57,510 bases of DNA from Pseudomonadota bacterium. GTDB lineage: Bacteria; SZUA-182; DTGQ01. Position 1 is the stretch's first letter, and the number at the start of each line of letters is the position of its first letter. Shown piece after piece: positions 49,794 to 57,510 of this stretch. Where the stretch lies: the NCBI GenBank assembly GCA_030625085.1, contig DAOURK010000011.1, positions 1 to 57,510 on the forward strand, written 5' to 3'. The translations under genes were made by a program, and so were the position numbers. The notes beneath the pieces are model-generated. The model saw nothing but the letters and a program-made list of their open reading frames with translations, had not been told where the DNA came from and ran no database searches.

Positions 49794-52700
49794 TTTTATC
49801 AGCGAAGAACAGATAGAAAAGGCCATTCTCCAAATGCTGATTGATAAAATGGGTTACAGGCATATCAATTGTTTTACGCCTGACGCTGATACTCTTAACG
49901 ATGGTTCGGGAAGGGAAAACAAAAGTGAAATTGTCCTGTTGGATATACTCAAAAGTAAAGCAAAAACCTTAAACCCGGATATACCGGAAGCAGTCACTGA
50001 CGAGGCCATTGCTCGGCTCACCAATAAGCGTTATGCCATGTCTCCTGTTTTGGCCAATAAAGAGGTCTACAGTCTTATTCGAGACGGCATACCTGTTGAG
50101 TATCAGAATTCGGAAGGCAGAACTGAACACTGCCGGGTTAAAGTAATCGATTTTACGAATGCGCAAGAAAATGATTTTCTGGCTGTATCCCAGCTTTGGA
50201 TTAAGGGAGAGCGCTATTATAGAAGGCCTGACATCATACTGTATATTAATGGCCTCCCCTTTGTTTTTATTGAGCTAAAAAACTCGAATATAAAGCTGAG
50301 AAACGCCTATGACGACAACCTGACCAATTACAGGAAGGACATCCCGCTCCTTTTCCAGTATAACGCCGTTTGTATTCTTTCCAACGCCATTGACACCAAG
50401 ATGGGCAGTTTCACTGCCGGATGGGAGCATTTTTTTTACTGGCTGCGCATTGAGGATGAAAAAGAGAAAATAGACAGAAAAAAAATCAAACAGGAAGGCA
50501 CCAGCATTGAGCGAACCATTCTGGGCCTTTGCCCTAAAGAAAAATTGTTCGACTATCTGGAAAATTTTATTCTCTATCATAAAGAGACGAACAAAATCAT
50601 TGCTCAGAACCATCAGTTTATTGGGGTGAATAAAACAGTTGAATCATTTAAGGAAAGAGAAAAAAAAGAGGGCAAACTCGGTGTTTTTTGGCATACTCAG
50701 GGCTCCGGCAAGAGCTTTTCCATGATCTTTTTCGTCCGCAAAATTTTTCGCAAGTTTACCGGCAATTTTACCTTTGTAGTCATAACCGACAGGGACAACC
50801 TGGATGGGCAGATTTACCGGAACTTTCTCCATACCGAAACAGTGAAGAAAAACGAAGCGGCTCAGCCCAAAGACAGCGCTGAGATGAGGAAATTTCTCTC
50901 ACTCAATATGCGGCTGGTATTTACCCTTATTCAAAAGTTTCGCTGGGACAAGGGAAAGAAATATCCTCTTCTGTCCGACAGAGATGACATTATTGTTATG
51001 GTTGATGAAGCGCATCGCACCCAGTACAAAACTTTGGCGGAAAATATGCGCATAGGGCTGCCCTGCGCCCAGTATATCGCCTTTACCGGCACGCCCCTTT
51101 TGGGAAAGGAGCGAAAAACAAATGCCTGGTTTGGGGATTATGTCAGCGAATATAATTTTGTCCAATCTGTTGATGATGAGGCAACTGTGCCGCTTTTTTA
51201 TGAAAAGCGGGTCCCTGAGGTCCTTATTCAGAATGAGGACTTAAGCGATGAGTTTTACCAAATACTGGAGGATGAAAACCTTGATGAAAAGCAGCAGGAG
51301 AAGTTGGAAAGAGAGTTTGCCAAGGAAATAGAGGTCATTAAAAGGGACGACCGCCTGGAGACTGTTGCCAAAGATATTGTCTATCACTTTCCACGCAGAG
51401 GTTATTTAGGAAAGGGAATGGTGATTTCCGTGGATAAGTTTACCTCGGTAAAAATGTATAAGAAGGTGCAAACACAATGGAAGGATGAGATGAAGCGTCT
51501 TGTCGGTCTCAAGAAAAAAGCCGCATATGAGATAGAAAAACGGCGCTATCAAAAAATACTCGACTATATGCGCTGCGTGCAGATGGCTGTTGTGGTAAGT
51601 GAGGGAGCCGGAGAAGAGGAAAAATTTGATAAACAGGATTTGGATATAAGGCCGCATCGAAAAAAGATAAATGCCATTGATAAAAACGGGCATGATATTG
51701 AATATCGATTTAAAGATCCCCAAGATCCCCTTCAACTTGTGTTTATCTGCGCCATGTGGCTTACCGGCTTTGATGCGCCGACGGTATCCACCCTTTACTT
51801 TGACAAGCCCATGAAAGACCATACGCTCATGCAGGCCATGGCCAGGGCTAACCGCGTGACCTCGTATGCAGTTAATAAAGTGTCCAAAAAGAACGGTGAG
51901 GTAATTGATTATTACAATGTTTTTCGGAATATGAAAAAGGCCCTGGTCGATTATGCACTCGGCAGTGAAGGTAACAAAGAGGATATGCCGGTAGAGGAAA
52001 AATCAGCGCTGTTCACGCTTCTTGATGATGCTTTAGAAGAGGGGAATTCCTTTTGCCGGGGATTGGATATTGATTTGGACAAAGTGCTTGCCAGCGGTGA
52101 AACCTTTAAAAATATCGGACTGTTTAATCAATTTGCCGACAAAATTCTGGAAAAGGATGAAGGTAGAAAGGAATTTTATGTATATGAAAATACCATCACT
52201 TCCTTATACGAGGCATGTAAACCCGAAATTTTACATGATAATTCAAGGCCCCTTGTTTTCGTTTTTCAGTACCTGCGGGGAATAATCGATACTATTATTC
52301 AAAGACAGGATATTGATGCTGCCAGAAAACAAATAGCCGATCTTTTAGACCAAAGTGTAGTCACCAGTAACGAGCAGCAATTCATTCAGGAGCATCAAGC
52401 TGAATTCAAAATAATTCAAAAAGGGAGAAAGTGGGATTTAAGCAAAATCAACTTTGAAAAGCTAAAGGAAGACTTTAAGAAAAAAGAATATAAAAATATC
52501 GAGATTGCCGATTTGCGCGCCTTTATTGAAGACAAGCTGGAAAAGATGATTCGGCAAAACACAACCAGGGTTGATTTTGCGCAGAAGCTTCAGGAAATCA
52601 TTGACAATTATAATGCCGGCGGCACATCCAATGAGAACTATTTTAATGATCTGGTGGACTTTGCTGAAGGATTAAAAGAAGAGGATGAAAGGCACATTCG

Positions 52701-53016
52701 TGAAGGTTTATCGGAAGATGAACTGGAGCTGTTCGATATTTTAAAAAAGGAAAAAACCACCCAAGAAGAAGAGAAAAAAATAAAGCTGGCTGCAAAATCT
52801 CTTCTTCATCGATTGATGGAAGAGTACCCCAAGGTGCTTGTCCAGGATTGGTATAAGGATTCACAAAGTCAAGCCAGAGTAAAATCGGCAGTTGAGGAGG
52901 TATTGGATAAAACCCTCCCCAAAAGTTACAATAAAAATCTTTTTCAGGCGAAGTGCAAAAGCGTATTTGAGCTGTTATACGAATATGCTGCCAAAGGATT
53001 AAAATGGGCGGCATAA
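49786..53016 (+). CDS. hsdR: Type I restriction endonuclease (R subunit)
   Basis: A 1076-residue translocase-nuclease. The N-terminal PD-(D/E)xK nuclease has RRPDIILYINGLPFVFIELKN (Asp and ELK). The SF2 helicase/translocase core has Walker A WHTQGSGKSFSM, the DEAH box VDEAHRTQY, motif III FTGTPLL and a later motif with WLTGFDAPTVSTLYFDKPM and QAMARANR. The C-terminal helical domain binds the methylase. Length and motifs are normal, so the enzyme looks intact. Last gene of the operon; the second structured element (53101-53217) follows. Confidence 0.96.
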   Translation: MPNFISEEQIEKAILQMLIDKMGYRHINCFTPDADTLNDGSGRENKSEIVLLDILKSKAKTLNPDIPEAVTDEAIARLTNKRYAMSPVLANKEVYSLIRDGIPVEYQNSEGRTEHCRVKVIDFTNAQENDFLAVSQLWIKGERYYRRPDIILYINGLPFVFIELKNSNIKLRNAYDDNLTNYRKDIPLLFQYNAVCILSNAIDTKMGSFTAGWEHFFYWLRIEDEKEKIDRKKIKQEGTSIERTILGLCPKEKLFDYLENFILYHKETNKIIAQNHQFIGVNKTVESFKEREKKEGKLGVFWHTQGSGKSFSMIFFVRKIFRKFTGNFTFVVITDRDNLDGQIYRNFLHTETVKKNEAAQPKDSAEMRKFLSLNMRLVFTLIQKFRWDKGKKYPLLSDRDDIIVMVDEAHRTQYKTLAENMRIGLPCAQYIAFTGTPLLGKERKTNAWFGDYVSEYNFVQSVDDEATVPLFYEKRVPEVLIQNEDLSDEFYQILEDENLDEKQQEKLEREFAKEIEVIKRDDRLETVAKDIVYHFPRRGYLGKGMVISVDKFTSVKMYKKVQTQWKDEMKRLVGLKKKAAYEIEKRRYQKILDYMRCVQMAVVVSEGAGEEEKFDKQDLDIRPHRKKINAIDKNGHDIEYRFKDPQDPLQLVFICAMWLTGFDAPTVSTLYFDKPMKDHTLMQAMARANRVTSYAVNKVSKKNGEVIDYYNVFRNMKKALVDYALGSEGNKEDMPVEEKSALFTLLDDALEEGNSFCRGLDIDLDKVLASGETFKNIGLFNQFADKILEKDEGRKEFYVYENTITSLYEACKPEILHDNSRPLVFVFQYLRGIIDTIIQRQDIDAARKQIADLLDQSVVTSNEQQFIQEHQAEFKIIQKGRKWDLSKINFEKLKEDFKKKEYKNIEIADLRAFIEDKLEKMIRQNTTRVDFAQKLQEIIDNYNAGGTSNENYFNDLVDFAEGLKEEDERHIREGLSEDELELFDILKKEKTTQEEEKKIKLAAKSLLHRLMEEYPKVLVQDWYKDSQSQARVKSAVEEVLDKTLPKSYNKNLFQAKCKSVFELLYEYAAKGLKWAA

Positions 53017-53100
53017 TGCGTTTGCCTAATGCATGGTGCTTGGTTACAAGATGTTAGTGTGATTACAAAATATTACATTTTTAAAATAAACAGCTTAAGT

Positions 53101-53217
53101 TATTGATAAATAATTATTTAGTAAAAATGGCAATCTGCCATTTTTACTAAATGGGTTTCAATCAATGAAAAACGCTCTACACTGTGGAGCGAAATTGTTT
53201 TCCCAGACTTTTTTTAT
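53101..53217. repeat. Structured element flanking the restriction system, copy 2
   Basis: 117 bp, direct copy of 46006-46120. The main stem ATTTAGTAAAAATGGCA (53116-53132) pairs perfectly with 53136-53152 across a 3-base loop. The second hairpin CGCTCTAC...GTGGAGCG follows, then AGACTTTTTTTAT. Nothing else recognisable lies in 53017-53496. Confidence 0.75.
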
Positions 53218-53496
53218 GGTCGAATATAGAGCGAATTGAAAGAGGAGAGATAGGATTTCAAGAATCACCTTTACTCATTACTACTCAAAGAGTTATCATA
53301 TTATTATAAGATTATATCCTTTTAATGAGGTATTGATAAAAAGATGAGTTTATGGTTGAGTTACTTAGCTGAGAAGAAGAAGGATAAACAAAATTGATCA
53401 TTAAAAAAAAGCTAGTAATTTATTAGTAATTTATATAGAGGAGTATTACATGTAAATGGATGCAATATATTTATTTAGCAAAAAGAGGGTATATCT

Positions 53497-53709
53497 ATGA
53501 AGGATGCATATACAGCAGTAATTAAGAAAGAAAACGGGTGGTGGATTGGCTGGATCGAAGAAGTGCCTGGAGTAAATTGTCAGGAAGCCACACATGGAGA
53601 ATTATTAGAGACATTAAAAATAACATTGAGGGAAGCCTTAGAATTTAATAAACAGGATGCTATACAAGCTGCAGGGAATGATTATCAGGAAGAAAAAATT
53701 GCAATATGA
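53497..53709 (+). CDS. hicB: HicB-like antitoxin
   Basis: A 70-residue type II antitoxin of the HicB/UPF0150 fold. YTAVIKKENGWWIGWIEEVPGVNCQEATHGELLETLKITLREALEF shows the typical 'W.G.I.E.PG...G.T..E....L.EAL' pattern. There is no C-terminal DNA-binding domain, so it is the short form. It overlaps the toxin gene by 4 bases (ATGA). It would neutralise the HicA-like RNase and perhaps repress the operon as a complex. Confidence 0.85.
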   Translation: MKDAYTAVIKKENGWWIGWIEEVPGVNCQEATHGELLETLKITLREALEFNKQDAIQAAGNDYQEEKIAI

Positions 53710-53894
53710 AGCGTAATGAATTTTTAAGATATATTCGTTTTCAAGGTCGTGAACTTATAAGGGAAGGCGGCCGTCACTCTTGGTGCCATAATCCATTATT
53801 GCATAAAAGATCTGCCATCCCGAGGCACAATAAAATAATAGATAATCTGGCAAGGAAAATTTGTAAAGACTTAGGGATACCATCTGTAAAATAA
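53706..53894 (+). CDS. hicA: HicA-like mRNA interferase toxin
   Basis: A 62-residue toxin with a double-stranded-RNA-binding-like fold. KRNEFLRYIRFQGRELIREGGRHSWCHNP includes the catalytic-type His after GGR, and AIPRHNKIIDNLARKICKDLGIP is the standard C-terminus. It follows and overlaps its antitoxin gene. Its stop shares one base with the ATG of the next small frame. Confidence 0.85.
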   Translation: MKRNEFLRYIRFQGRELIREGGRHSWCHNPLLHKRSAIPRHNKIIDNLARKICKDLGIPSVK

Positions 53895-54079
53895 TGATGA
53901 ATAATCCTGATAAACAAAATCTTGATCTAATTGAAAAGTTTTCTCTTTCTGAAAAGATTTTTTTACGCATAGCCTTTTATGGAGTTATAGTTATCGGCGC
54001 CTATGGCATATATTCAGAAAGTAGTATGTGGGGAATAGTCTATACGTGTGCAAAAATAAATCTGTCCCCTTTTTTTTAA
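53894..54079 (+). pseudogene. Truncated small membrane protein behind hicA
   Basis: A 61-residue frame starting on the last base of the hicA stop. It has a polar N-terminus (NNPDKQNLDLIEKFSLSEKIF), one hydrophobic helix (IAFYGVIVIGAYGIY) and then SSMWGIVYTCAKINLSPFF. The last residues (AKINLSPFF) come from AAAATAAATCTGTCCCC, a word of dispersed 'CTGTCCCC' repeats repeated in variant form at 54079-54098. The 3' part of a longer gene therefore seems replaced or lost. Whether it is translated is uncertain. Confidence 0.45.
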
Positions 54080-54279
54080 AATAAATCTATTCCCCACCAA
54101 GGACGATATTTATTAAATTGCGGATAATGAAAATGATTGCTCTTACCTGTGAGGAGACATAGTACTTGTGGAACTTTTCTTATTGTTTGTAAGCCTTTTA
54201 TTTAAAGGTTTATTTAAGATCAATATTATGTTAATTTAGAAATAAGAATAGTGGGTTTTTAGATGAGGAAAGTATTAAG

Positions 54280-54504
54280 ATGCAAAATATTGATGTAAAT
54301 CAAGCCAAAAAGCGCCTCTCCGAGCTTATCGAGCAAAGCATCAGCGAAGGGGGCGTGGTTATAACCAAGGAAGGCCAACCTGTCGCCAAGCTTATTCCTT
54401 TCACTAAGCCTAAAAAGCAGCGCAAATTAGGTACTGCAAGAGGTCTTATCAAAATATCCAAAGATTTCGATGAACCGCTTGAAGACTTTAAGGAATATAT
54501 CTAA
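54280..54504 (+). CDS. Phd/YefM-type antitoxin
   Basis: A 74-residue antitoxin. VNQAKKRLSELIEQSISEGGVVITKEGQPVAKLIPF is the Phd N-terminal DNA-binding domain, and the C-terminal part (GLIKISKDFDEPLEDFKEYI) binds and blocks the toxin. This tail type is typical of partners of PIN toxins. Its stop overlaps the toxin start by one base. It should autorepress the pair. Confidence 0.9.
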   Translation: MQNIDVNQAKKRLSELIEQSISEGGVVITKEGQPVAKLIPFTKPKKQRKLGTARGLIKISKDFDEPLEDFKEYI

Positions 54505-54890
54505 TGCGTGTATTTCTTGATACGAGTGCTTTTTTATTTTTTATTACCGATAGCAAGAGGTTGAGCGTAGAAGCAAGGAAAGCCTTTGCCAACATGGACA
54601 ATGAGCTTGTTCTTAGTATAGCAAGTCTATGGGAAATAACAATTAAAGCAAGCCTCGGTAAGCTTGAATTATTAAGGCCATTTGAAAAATTTATACCGGA
54701 ACAACTTAAAGAAAATGAAATAAGTATTTTGCCAATAGAATTGAGCCACCTTTCAAGACTAATAAAATTGCCCTTTCATCACCGGGACCCATTTGATCGA
54801 TTGATAATTGCACAAAGTATTGCAGAAGGGCATCCAATCATTAGTTGTGATTCTGTTTTTTCTAGGTACCCTATAGAAGTTATATGGTGA
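54504..54890 (+). CDS. PIN-domain ribonuclease toxin (VapC-like)
   Basis: A 128-residue PIN domain. The acidic metal-binding residues are Asp6 (FLDTSAFLFF), Glu near 44 (IASLWEITIKASLGKL), Asp in HHRDPFDRLIIAQ and the late Asp in IISCDSVFSRYP. It is the PIN class that pairs with Phd-type antitoxins. It acts as a site-specific RNase when free. Complete and probably active. Confidence 0.92.
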   Translation: MRVFLDTSAFLFFITDSKRLSVEARKAFANMDNELVLSIASLWEITIKASLGKLELLRPFEKFIPEQLKENEISILPIELSHLSRLIKLPFHHRDPFDRLIIAQSIAEGHPIISCDSVFSRYPIEVIW

Positions 54891-54944
54891 CCATCAGCCA
54901 AGACTATCCATTTTGGTTCTGGCTTGTCCAAGGTAGGGAAATAG

Positions 54945-54971
54945 AAAAATGTGAACCCGTCCCCGATTTCC
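54945..54971. repeat. Direct repeat, left flank of TPR cassette
   Basis: 27 bases including GTGAACCCGTCCCCGATTTC. The same 27 bases recur at 55817-55843, and a GTCCCCGATTTCC part again at 55850-55862. Related 'GTCCGTCCCCAATT' is found at 46142-46156. Confidence 0.75.
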
Positions 54972-54989
54972 GTTCGCATAGAGGTAATC

Positions 54990-55826
54990 ATGGAATATAT
55001 TAATCAGTTTAAATTAATACAAGAGATAGTAAAAGGGCAAAAGCCGGATTCTAGAAAATTACTTGCTGAAATAGACAGGGAAAGAGTAATGAGCACAATT
55101 CAAAGGAGTAAGGGCGGCTTGCCGGCACCTTTTATCTGCTCGAATGAGCCGAAGGAAGAAGAAAATTTTGCTCAAATACCTGGTGCTGATAAGAGAAAGC
55201 TTTTAAAAATATGCAAAAAGATACGAGAATCTCCTGAGAAACAATTAGCTAAGCTCCTAGAATTGAAAAAAAGATATCCGAATGTACCGGCTATTTATAA
55301 TTATATAGGTATAGCTTATGCTTGCAGCAATCAGAGTGAAAAATATTATAATACAATCATTGAAACGATCAAAAAATTTCCTCATTATTTATTTGGTAAA
55401 ACTGCTCTAGCTGAATATTATCTTAAAAATAACGAACATAAAAAGATACCTAAAATATTCGATAATAAATTTGAGATTTATATGCATTTCCCCTTATCTG
55501 TAAAAATATTTCATACAAGTGAAGTCAGAGCTTTTTACTCGTTCATAGGCACTTACTATGCAAGAGCAAATAAACAAGCACGTGCTTTATTATGCTATTC
55601 CATTTTAGAAGGGATAGATCCGAATCATTTGGCAACTCGTCAATTGGGAGATGAGATTATACAACACGAGATAGAAAAATTTAGACGAAAGGTATTGAAA
55701 GTCCTTCCTGAAGAAGAATTTATAAAATTGAGGAAAAGGATTTCAGAAAAAGATTGGCAAAAATGGGAAAAAGAAATAACAAAGGATTCGAATACAGGAA
55801 AATTAGATTTTTTAATAAAAATGTGA
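54990..55826 (+). CDS. Helical/TPR-like protein in a repeat-flanked cassette
   Basis: Not recognised. About 278 residues from the ATG at 54990, which follows AGAGGTAATC; the in-frame extension upstream would be encoded by the repeat. An N-terminal basic region (QRSKGGLPAPFICSNEPKEEENF) is followed by TPR-like helices: LLELKKRYPNVPAIYNYIGIAYACSNQ, TIIETIKKFPHYLFGKTALAEYYLKNNEHKKI and FYSFIGTYYARANKQARALLCYSIL. The C-terminus is charged. The last codons and stop lie in the right direct repeat. No signal peptide, so cytoplasmic. Confidence 0.55.
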   Translation: MEYINQFKLIQEIVKGQKPDSRKLLAEIDRERVMSTIQRSKGGLPAPFICSNEPKEEENFAQIPGADKRKLLKICKKIRESPEKQLAKLLELKKRYPNVPAIYNYIGIAYACSNQSEKYYNTIIETIKKFPHYLFGKTALAEYYLKNNEHKKIPKIFDNKFEIYMHFPLSVKIFHTSEVRAFYSFIGTYYARANKQARALLCYSILEGIDPNHLATRQLGDEIIQHEIEKFRRKVLKVLPEEEFIKLRKRISEKDWQKWEKEITKDSNTGKLDFLIKM

Positions 55827-55862
55827 ACCCGTCCCCGATTTCCAATCTCGTCCCCGATTTCC
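55817..55862. repeat. Direct repeat, right flank of TPR cassette
   Basis: Exact copy of the 27 bases at 54945-54971, followed by a second partial unit (CTCGTCCCCGATTTCCAATC). It covers the stop codon of the cassette gene. Confidence 0.75.
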
Positions 55863-56633
55863 AATCTTGATCATTAAGTTTTTTAATATAACTAACCTTA
55901 ATGAAACCTACGTTCTCATCAAGTCTTCAGATGATTAAGCAGCCCGCCTACTTTATATAGATATTGGCGCCAACATAGGTGTAATAAAGGTTATGACACT
56001 ATCCATATTTTTTAGGGAAAAGCAGATTAATACTTGCTTTAAATATTCAGTATTTTCTATAAAATTGAAAAATCTATATCATTTTCATTTGGTATAAATC
56101 TTGCCCTAATAAAATAACGAGCATACTTTAAAAATTTGAAAAAAATAAATAAAAAGGAGGTGTTGCGTAACTATCAGAAATCAATAATACTATTTTCCAA
56201 TTCACTCTAAATTGCACTGTTGTATAGTTAACTCACGCTAATACTCTTCGAACGCGTTGAAGGCACAAAGGAAGGTTTCAGTTAGACTACTGCACCTATC
56301 TTCCTATTCTTTCTCCCCAGCCCTCGAAAATATCCCCGGCAAATCTGGTATTCTGGTATTCCTGCAGTTGGTTCTATCAATTGTTACGTTTTTAGTGAAA
56401 ATCTTTATTTAAAGGCTGGATGCGAAAAGGGTAACCTGAATGAATTATTTAAATTTCAGGCAACAGCAATGTACGCTCCAGGTCTTGTGAACTGTTGATG
56501 GTTATATAGTGGCAACGCATTGAAAAAAAGGGAGGTGAAAAGGGGAAAATAAAAGCCAAGAACATAGTAAAAAGCCAAGAGAACGTTGAAATCTTTAGAA
56601 CTTATTTGCGGATGGGAAAGGAGAATTTTCAAA
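55863..56633. other. Long upstream region of the proline-rich protein gene
   Basis: About 770 bp without a supported gene. Two Shine-Dalgarno-like motifs are not followed by useful starts: AAAGGAGGTG at about 56154-56163 and GGGAGGTGAAAAGG near 56531. No promoter or terminator was identified with confidence. Confidence 0.35.
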
Positions 56634-57326
56634 ATGATGATCAAGAAGAGACTCTCATGGTTATTTTTAATAACAGTTACCTTATCAGTCGCTTTATTCT
56701 TAATTTATTCACCCATAGTTCAGGCGCAAAACTGGACTGCCTTACCTCCTTATGATACATTATGGCCGTTATGGTCGCCGGCTCTATCGCCTGTTGACCC
56801 TGTGAGCGGGATACCGGTCCCCATAGTAACTGAATTAACCGCACTTACTAACTTGCCTGTTCAGCCCGGATTAACCTGGAACCCTTCATTGAGCTATCCA
56901 TGGCTCCTTTATAATTCACCACTGGGTATGGCCTATTTTGATCCAATCGGCGGTGTTGATTTATGGCCCCCTCCAAGTTTAGTAAAACCAAATGGCTCCA
57001 TCTTGGTTCTTGAACTTCCAACAGACTACGAAACATTGCCGGTTACTCCGTCGAGTTTTATAACGGATTACCTCCCACTGGCCAACCCTGCGGCTATAGG
57101 TTTTCTATCAATTTTTCCGGGGGCATTTAAAGGTGGTATACTTCCTGTCTATTTAGGTGCATCCGCACTTCTTCCTCCTCCGATTATTCCTCCACCCGTA
57201 CCTTCCATTGCCGTTCCGCTTCCTATTCCTCCTGTCCCCCTTCCTACAGGTATTGTTGCTCCTCCCATCATAACAACTGTACCGGCGGCTATTTCAGGAA
57301 TATTCTTTTTTCCTCCTATTTTTTAA
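56634..57326 (+). CDS. Proline-rich secreted protein, unknown function
   Basis: A protein of about 230 residues. The ATG at 56634 follows GGAG and gives a signal peptide (LSWLFLITVTLSVALFLIYSPIVQAQ); an in-frame TTG 48 bases earlier is less likely. The mature part is rich in Pro, Leu, Ile and Trp (ALPPYDTLWPLWSPALSPVDP). It ends in a Pro-dominated tail (LPPPIIPPPVPSIAVPLP, VPLPTGIVAPP). No family recognised. It is probably an extracellular or envelope protein of structural kind. It is the last gene; nothing further is seen to 57510. Confidence 0.6.
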   Translation: MMIKKRLSWLFLITVTLSVALFLIYSPIVQAQNWTALPPYDTLWPLWSPALSPVDPVSGIPVPIVTELTALTNLPVQPGLTWNPSLSYPWLLYNSPLGMAYFDPIGGVDLWPPPSLVKPNGSILVLELPTDYETLPVTPSSFITDYLPLANPAAIGFLSIFPGAFKGGILPVYLGASALLPPPIIPPPVPSIAVPLPIPPVPLPTGIVAPPIITTVPAAISGIFFFPPIF

Positions 57327-57510
57327 AAAGGAATTGGAGAGTATTATAAGGCGATTTTTTAAAAGATATATGGCAGCAGTTCTAATTTTAACATTTTTTA
57401 AGCAATCAGGATAAGATTCCCCCAATTTTTTTGAACTATTGAGGGTGACTTTAGATAAAAATTAGATAAAGGGCTTCCTTATGTCTGTATGAGGATGACA
57501 TTTTGGAAGG

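Noticed and set aside
53101-53217. attC/integron-type recombination site
   Set aside because: Hairpin lacks the conserved attC end motifs and no integron integrase or cassette array is present.
56515-56530. Second sigma-54 promoter (TGGCAACGCATTGA) before the proline-rich gene
   Set aside because: TGGCA is followed at the required spacing by TGAA, not TTGC, so the -12 GC is missing.
1-57510. CRISPR array
   Set aside because: Repeats present are dispersed MITE-like or tandem degenerate units; no regular 25-40 bp repeats separated by unique spacers and no cas genes.

Overview
The window is a stretch of AT-rich chromosome from a diderm (Gram-negative type) bacterium. This follows from a TonB-dependent receptor, an LbtU-type outer-membrane porin, a secretin, lipoproteins and many signal peptides. 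Hydrogenase maturation genes (hypC, hypD, hypE) point to hydrogen metabolism. A sigma-54 activator, an apparent sigma-54 promoter and many short dispersed repeats suggest an environmental, probably uncultured lineage (Desulfobacterota, Nitrospirota, Omnitrophota or Planctomycetota-like candidate phyla are all conceivable). The sequence alone does not fix the phylum. No rRNA, tRNA or CRISPR array was seen.

Layout. 1-1044: non-coding, with decayed coding remnants and three DnaA-box-like sites. 1045-3519 (+): hypCDE behind a clear sigma-70-type promoter. 3577-6105 (-): a large protein with a kinase-like N-terminus and a multi-pass membrane C-terminus. 6655-7245 (-): a small secreted protein ending in a CFI-box. 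7612-8050: paired palindromes, a sigma-54 promoter and a Rho-independent terminator bracket a roughly 220-nt transcript with no obvious protein. Directly downstream lie a sensor kinase and an NtrC-type activator (8628-11899, +) that are natural candidates to control it. 12041-14971: membrane spermidine-synthase-like protein with TPRs. 15379-15906: orphan pilin. 16449-18692 (-): TonB-dependent receptor.

20629-37833 (-) is one large functional block, a type IV pilus/type II secretion-like machine. In transcription order it holds a bactofilin, histidine kinase, CheY-like receiver, HD-GYP phosphodiesterase, STAS protein, assembly ATPase (GspE/PilB), inner-membrane platform (GspF/PilC), major pilin, four minor pilins, then PilM, PilN, PilO, a PilP-like protein and the secretin. 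No retraction ATPase or prepilin peptidase is present. Two minor pilins are unusual: one carries a DNRLRE-like domain and one an Asp-rich, calcium-binding-like insert. The regulators at its head suggest control by phosphorelay and cyclic-di-GMP.

39058-45884 carries surface and exported proteins (LbtU-like porin, an Ig/cadherin-like exported protein, a TPR lipoprotein) and a flavin-reductase-like protein. 46006-55866 is an accessory/defence island: a complete type I restriction-modification system (hsdM-hsdS-hsdR) between two copies of a covarying hairpin element, then HicBA-like and Phd/PIN toxin-antitoxin pairs, and a TPR gene between direct repeats. The window ends with a proline-rich secreted protein.

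The intergenic regions hold several families of MITE-like elements. One family has 8-bp target duplications and another has 22-bp perfect terminal repeats. The most notable unexplained signals are the sigma-54 RNA locus, the covarying elements around the restriction system, and a shared terminator-ended leader-like element upstream of both outer-membrane protein genes.
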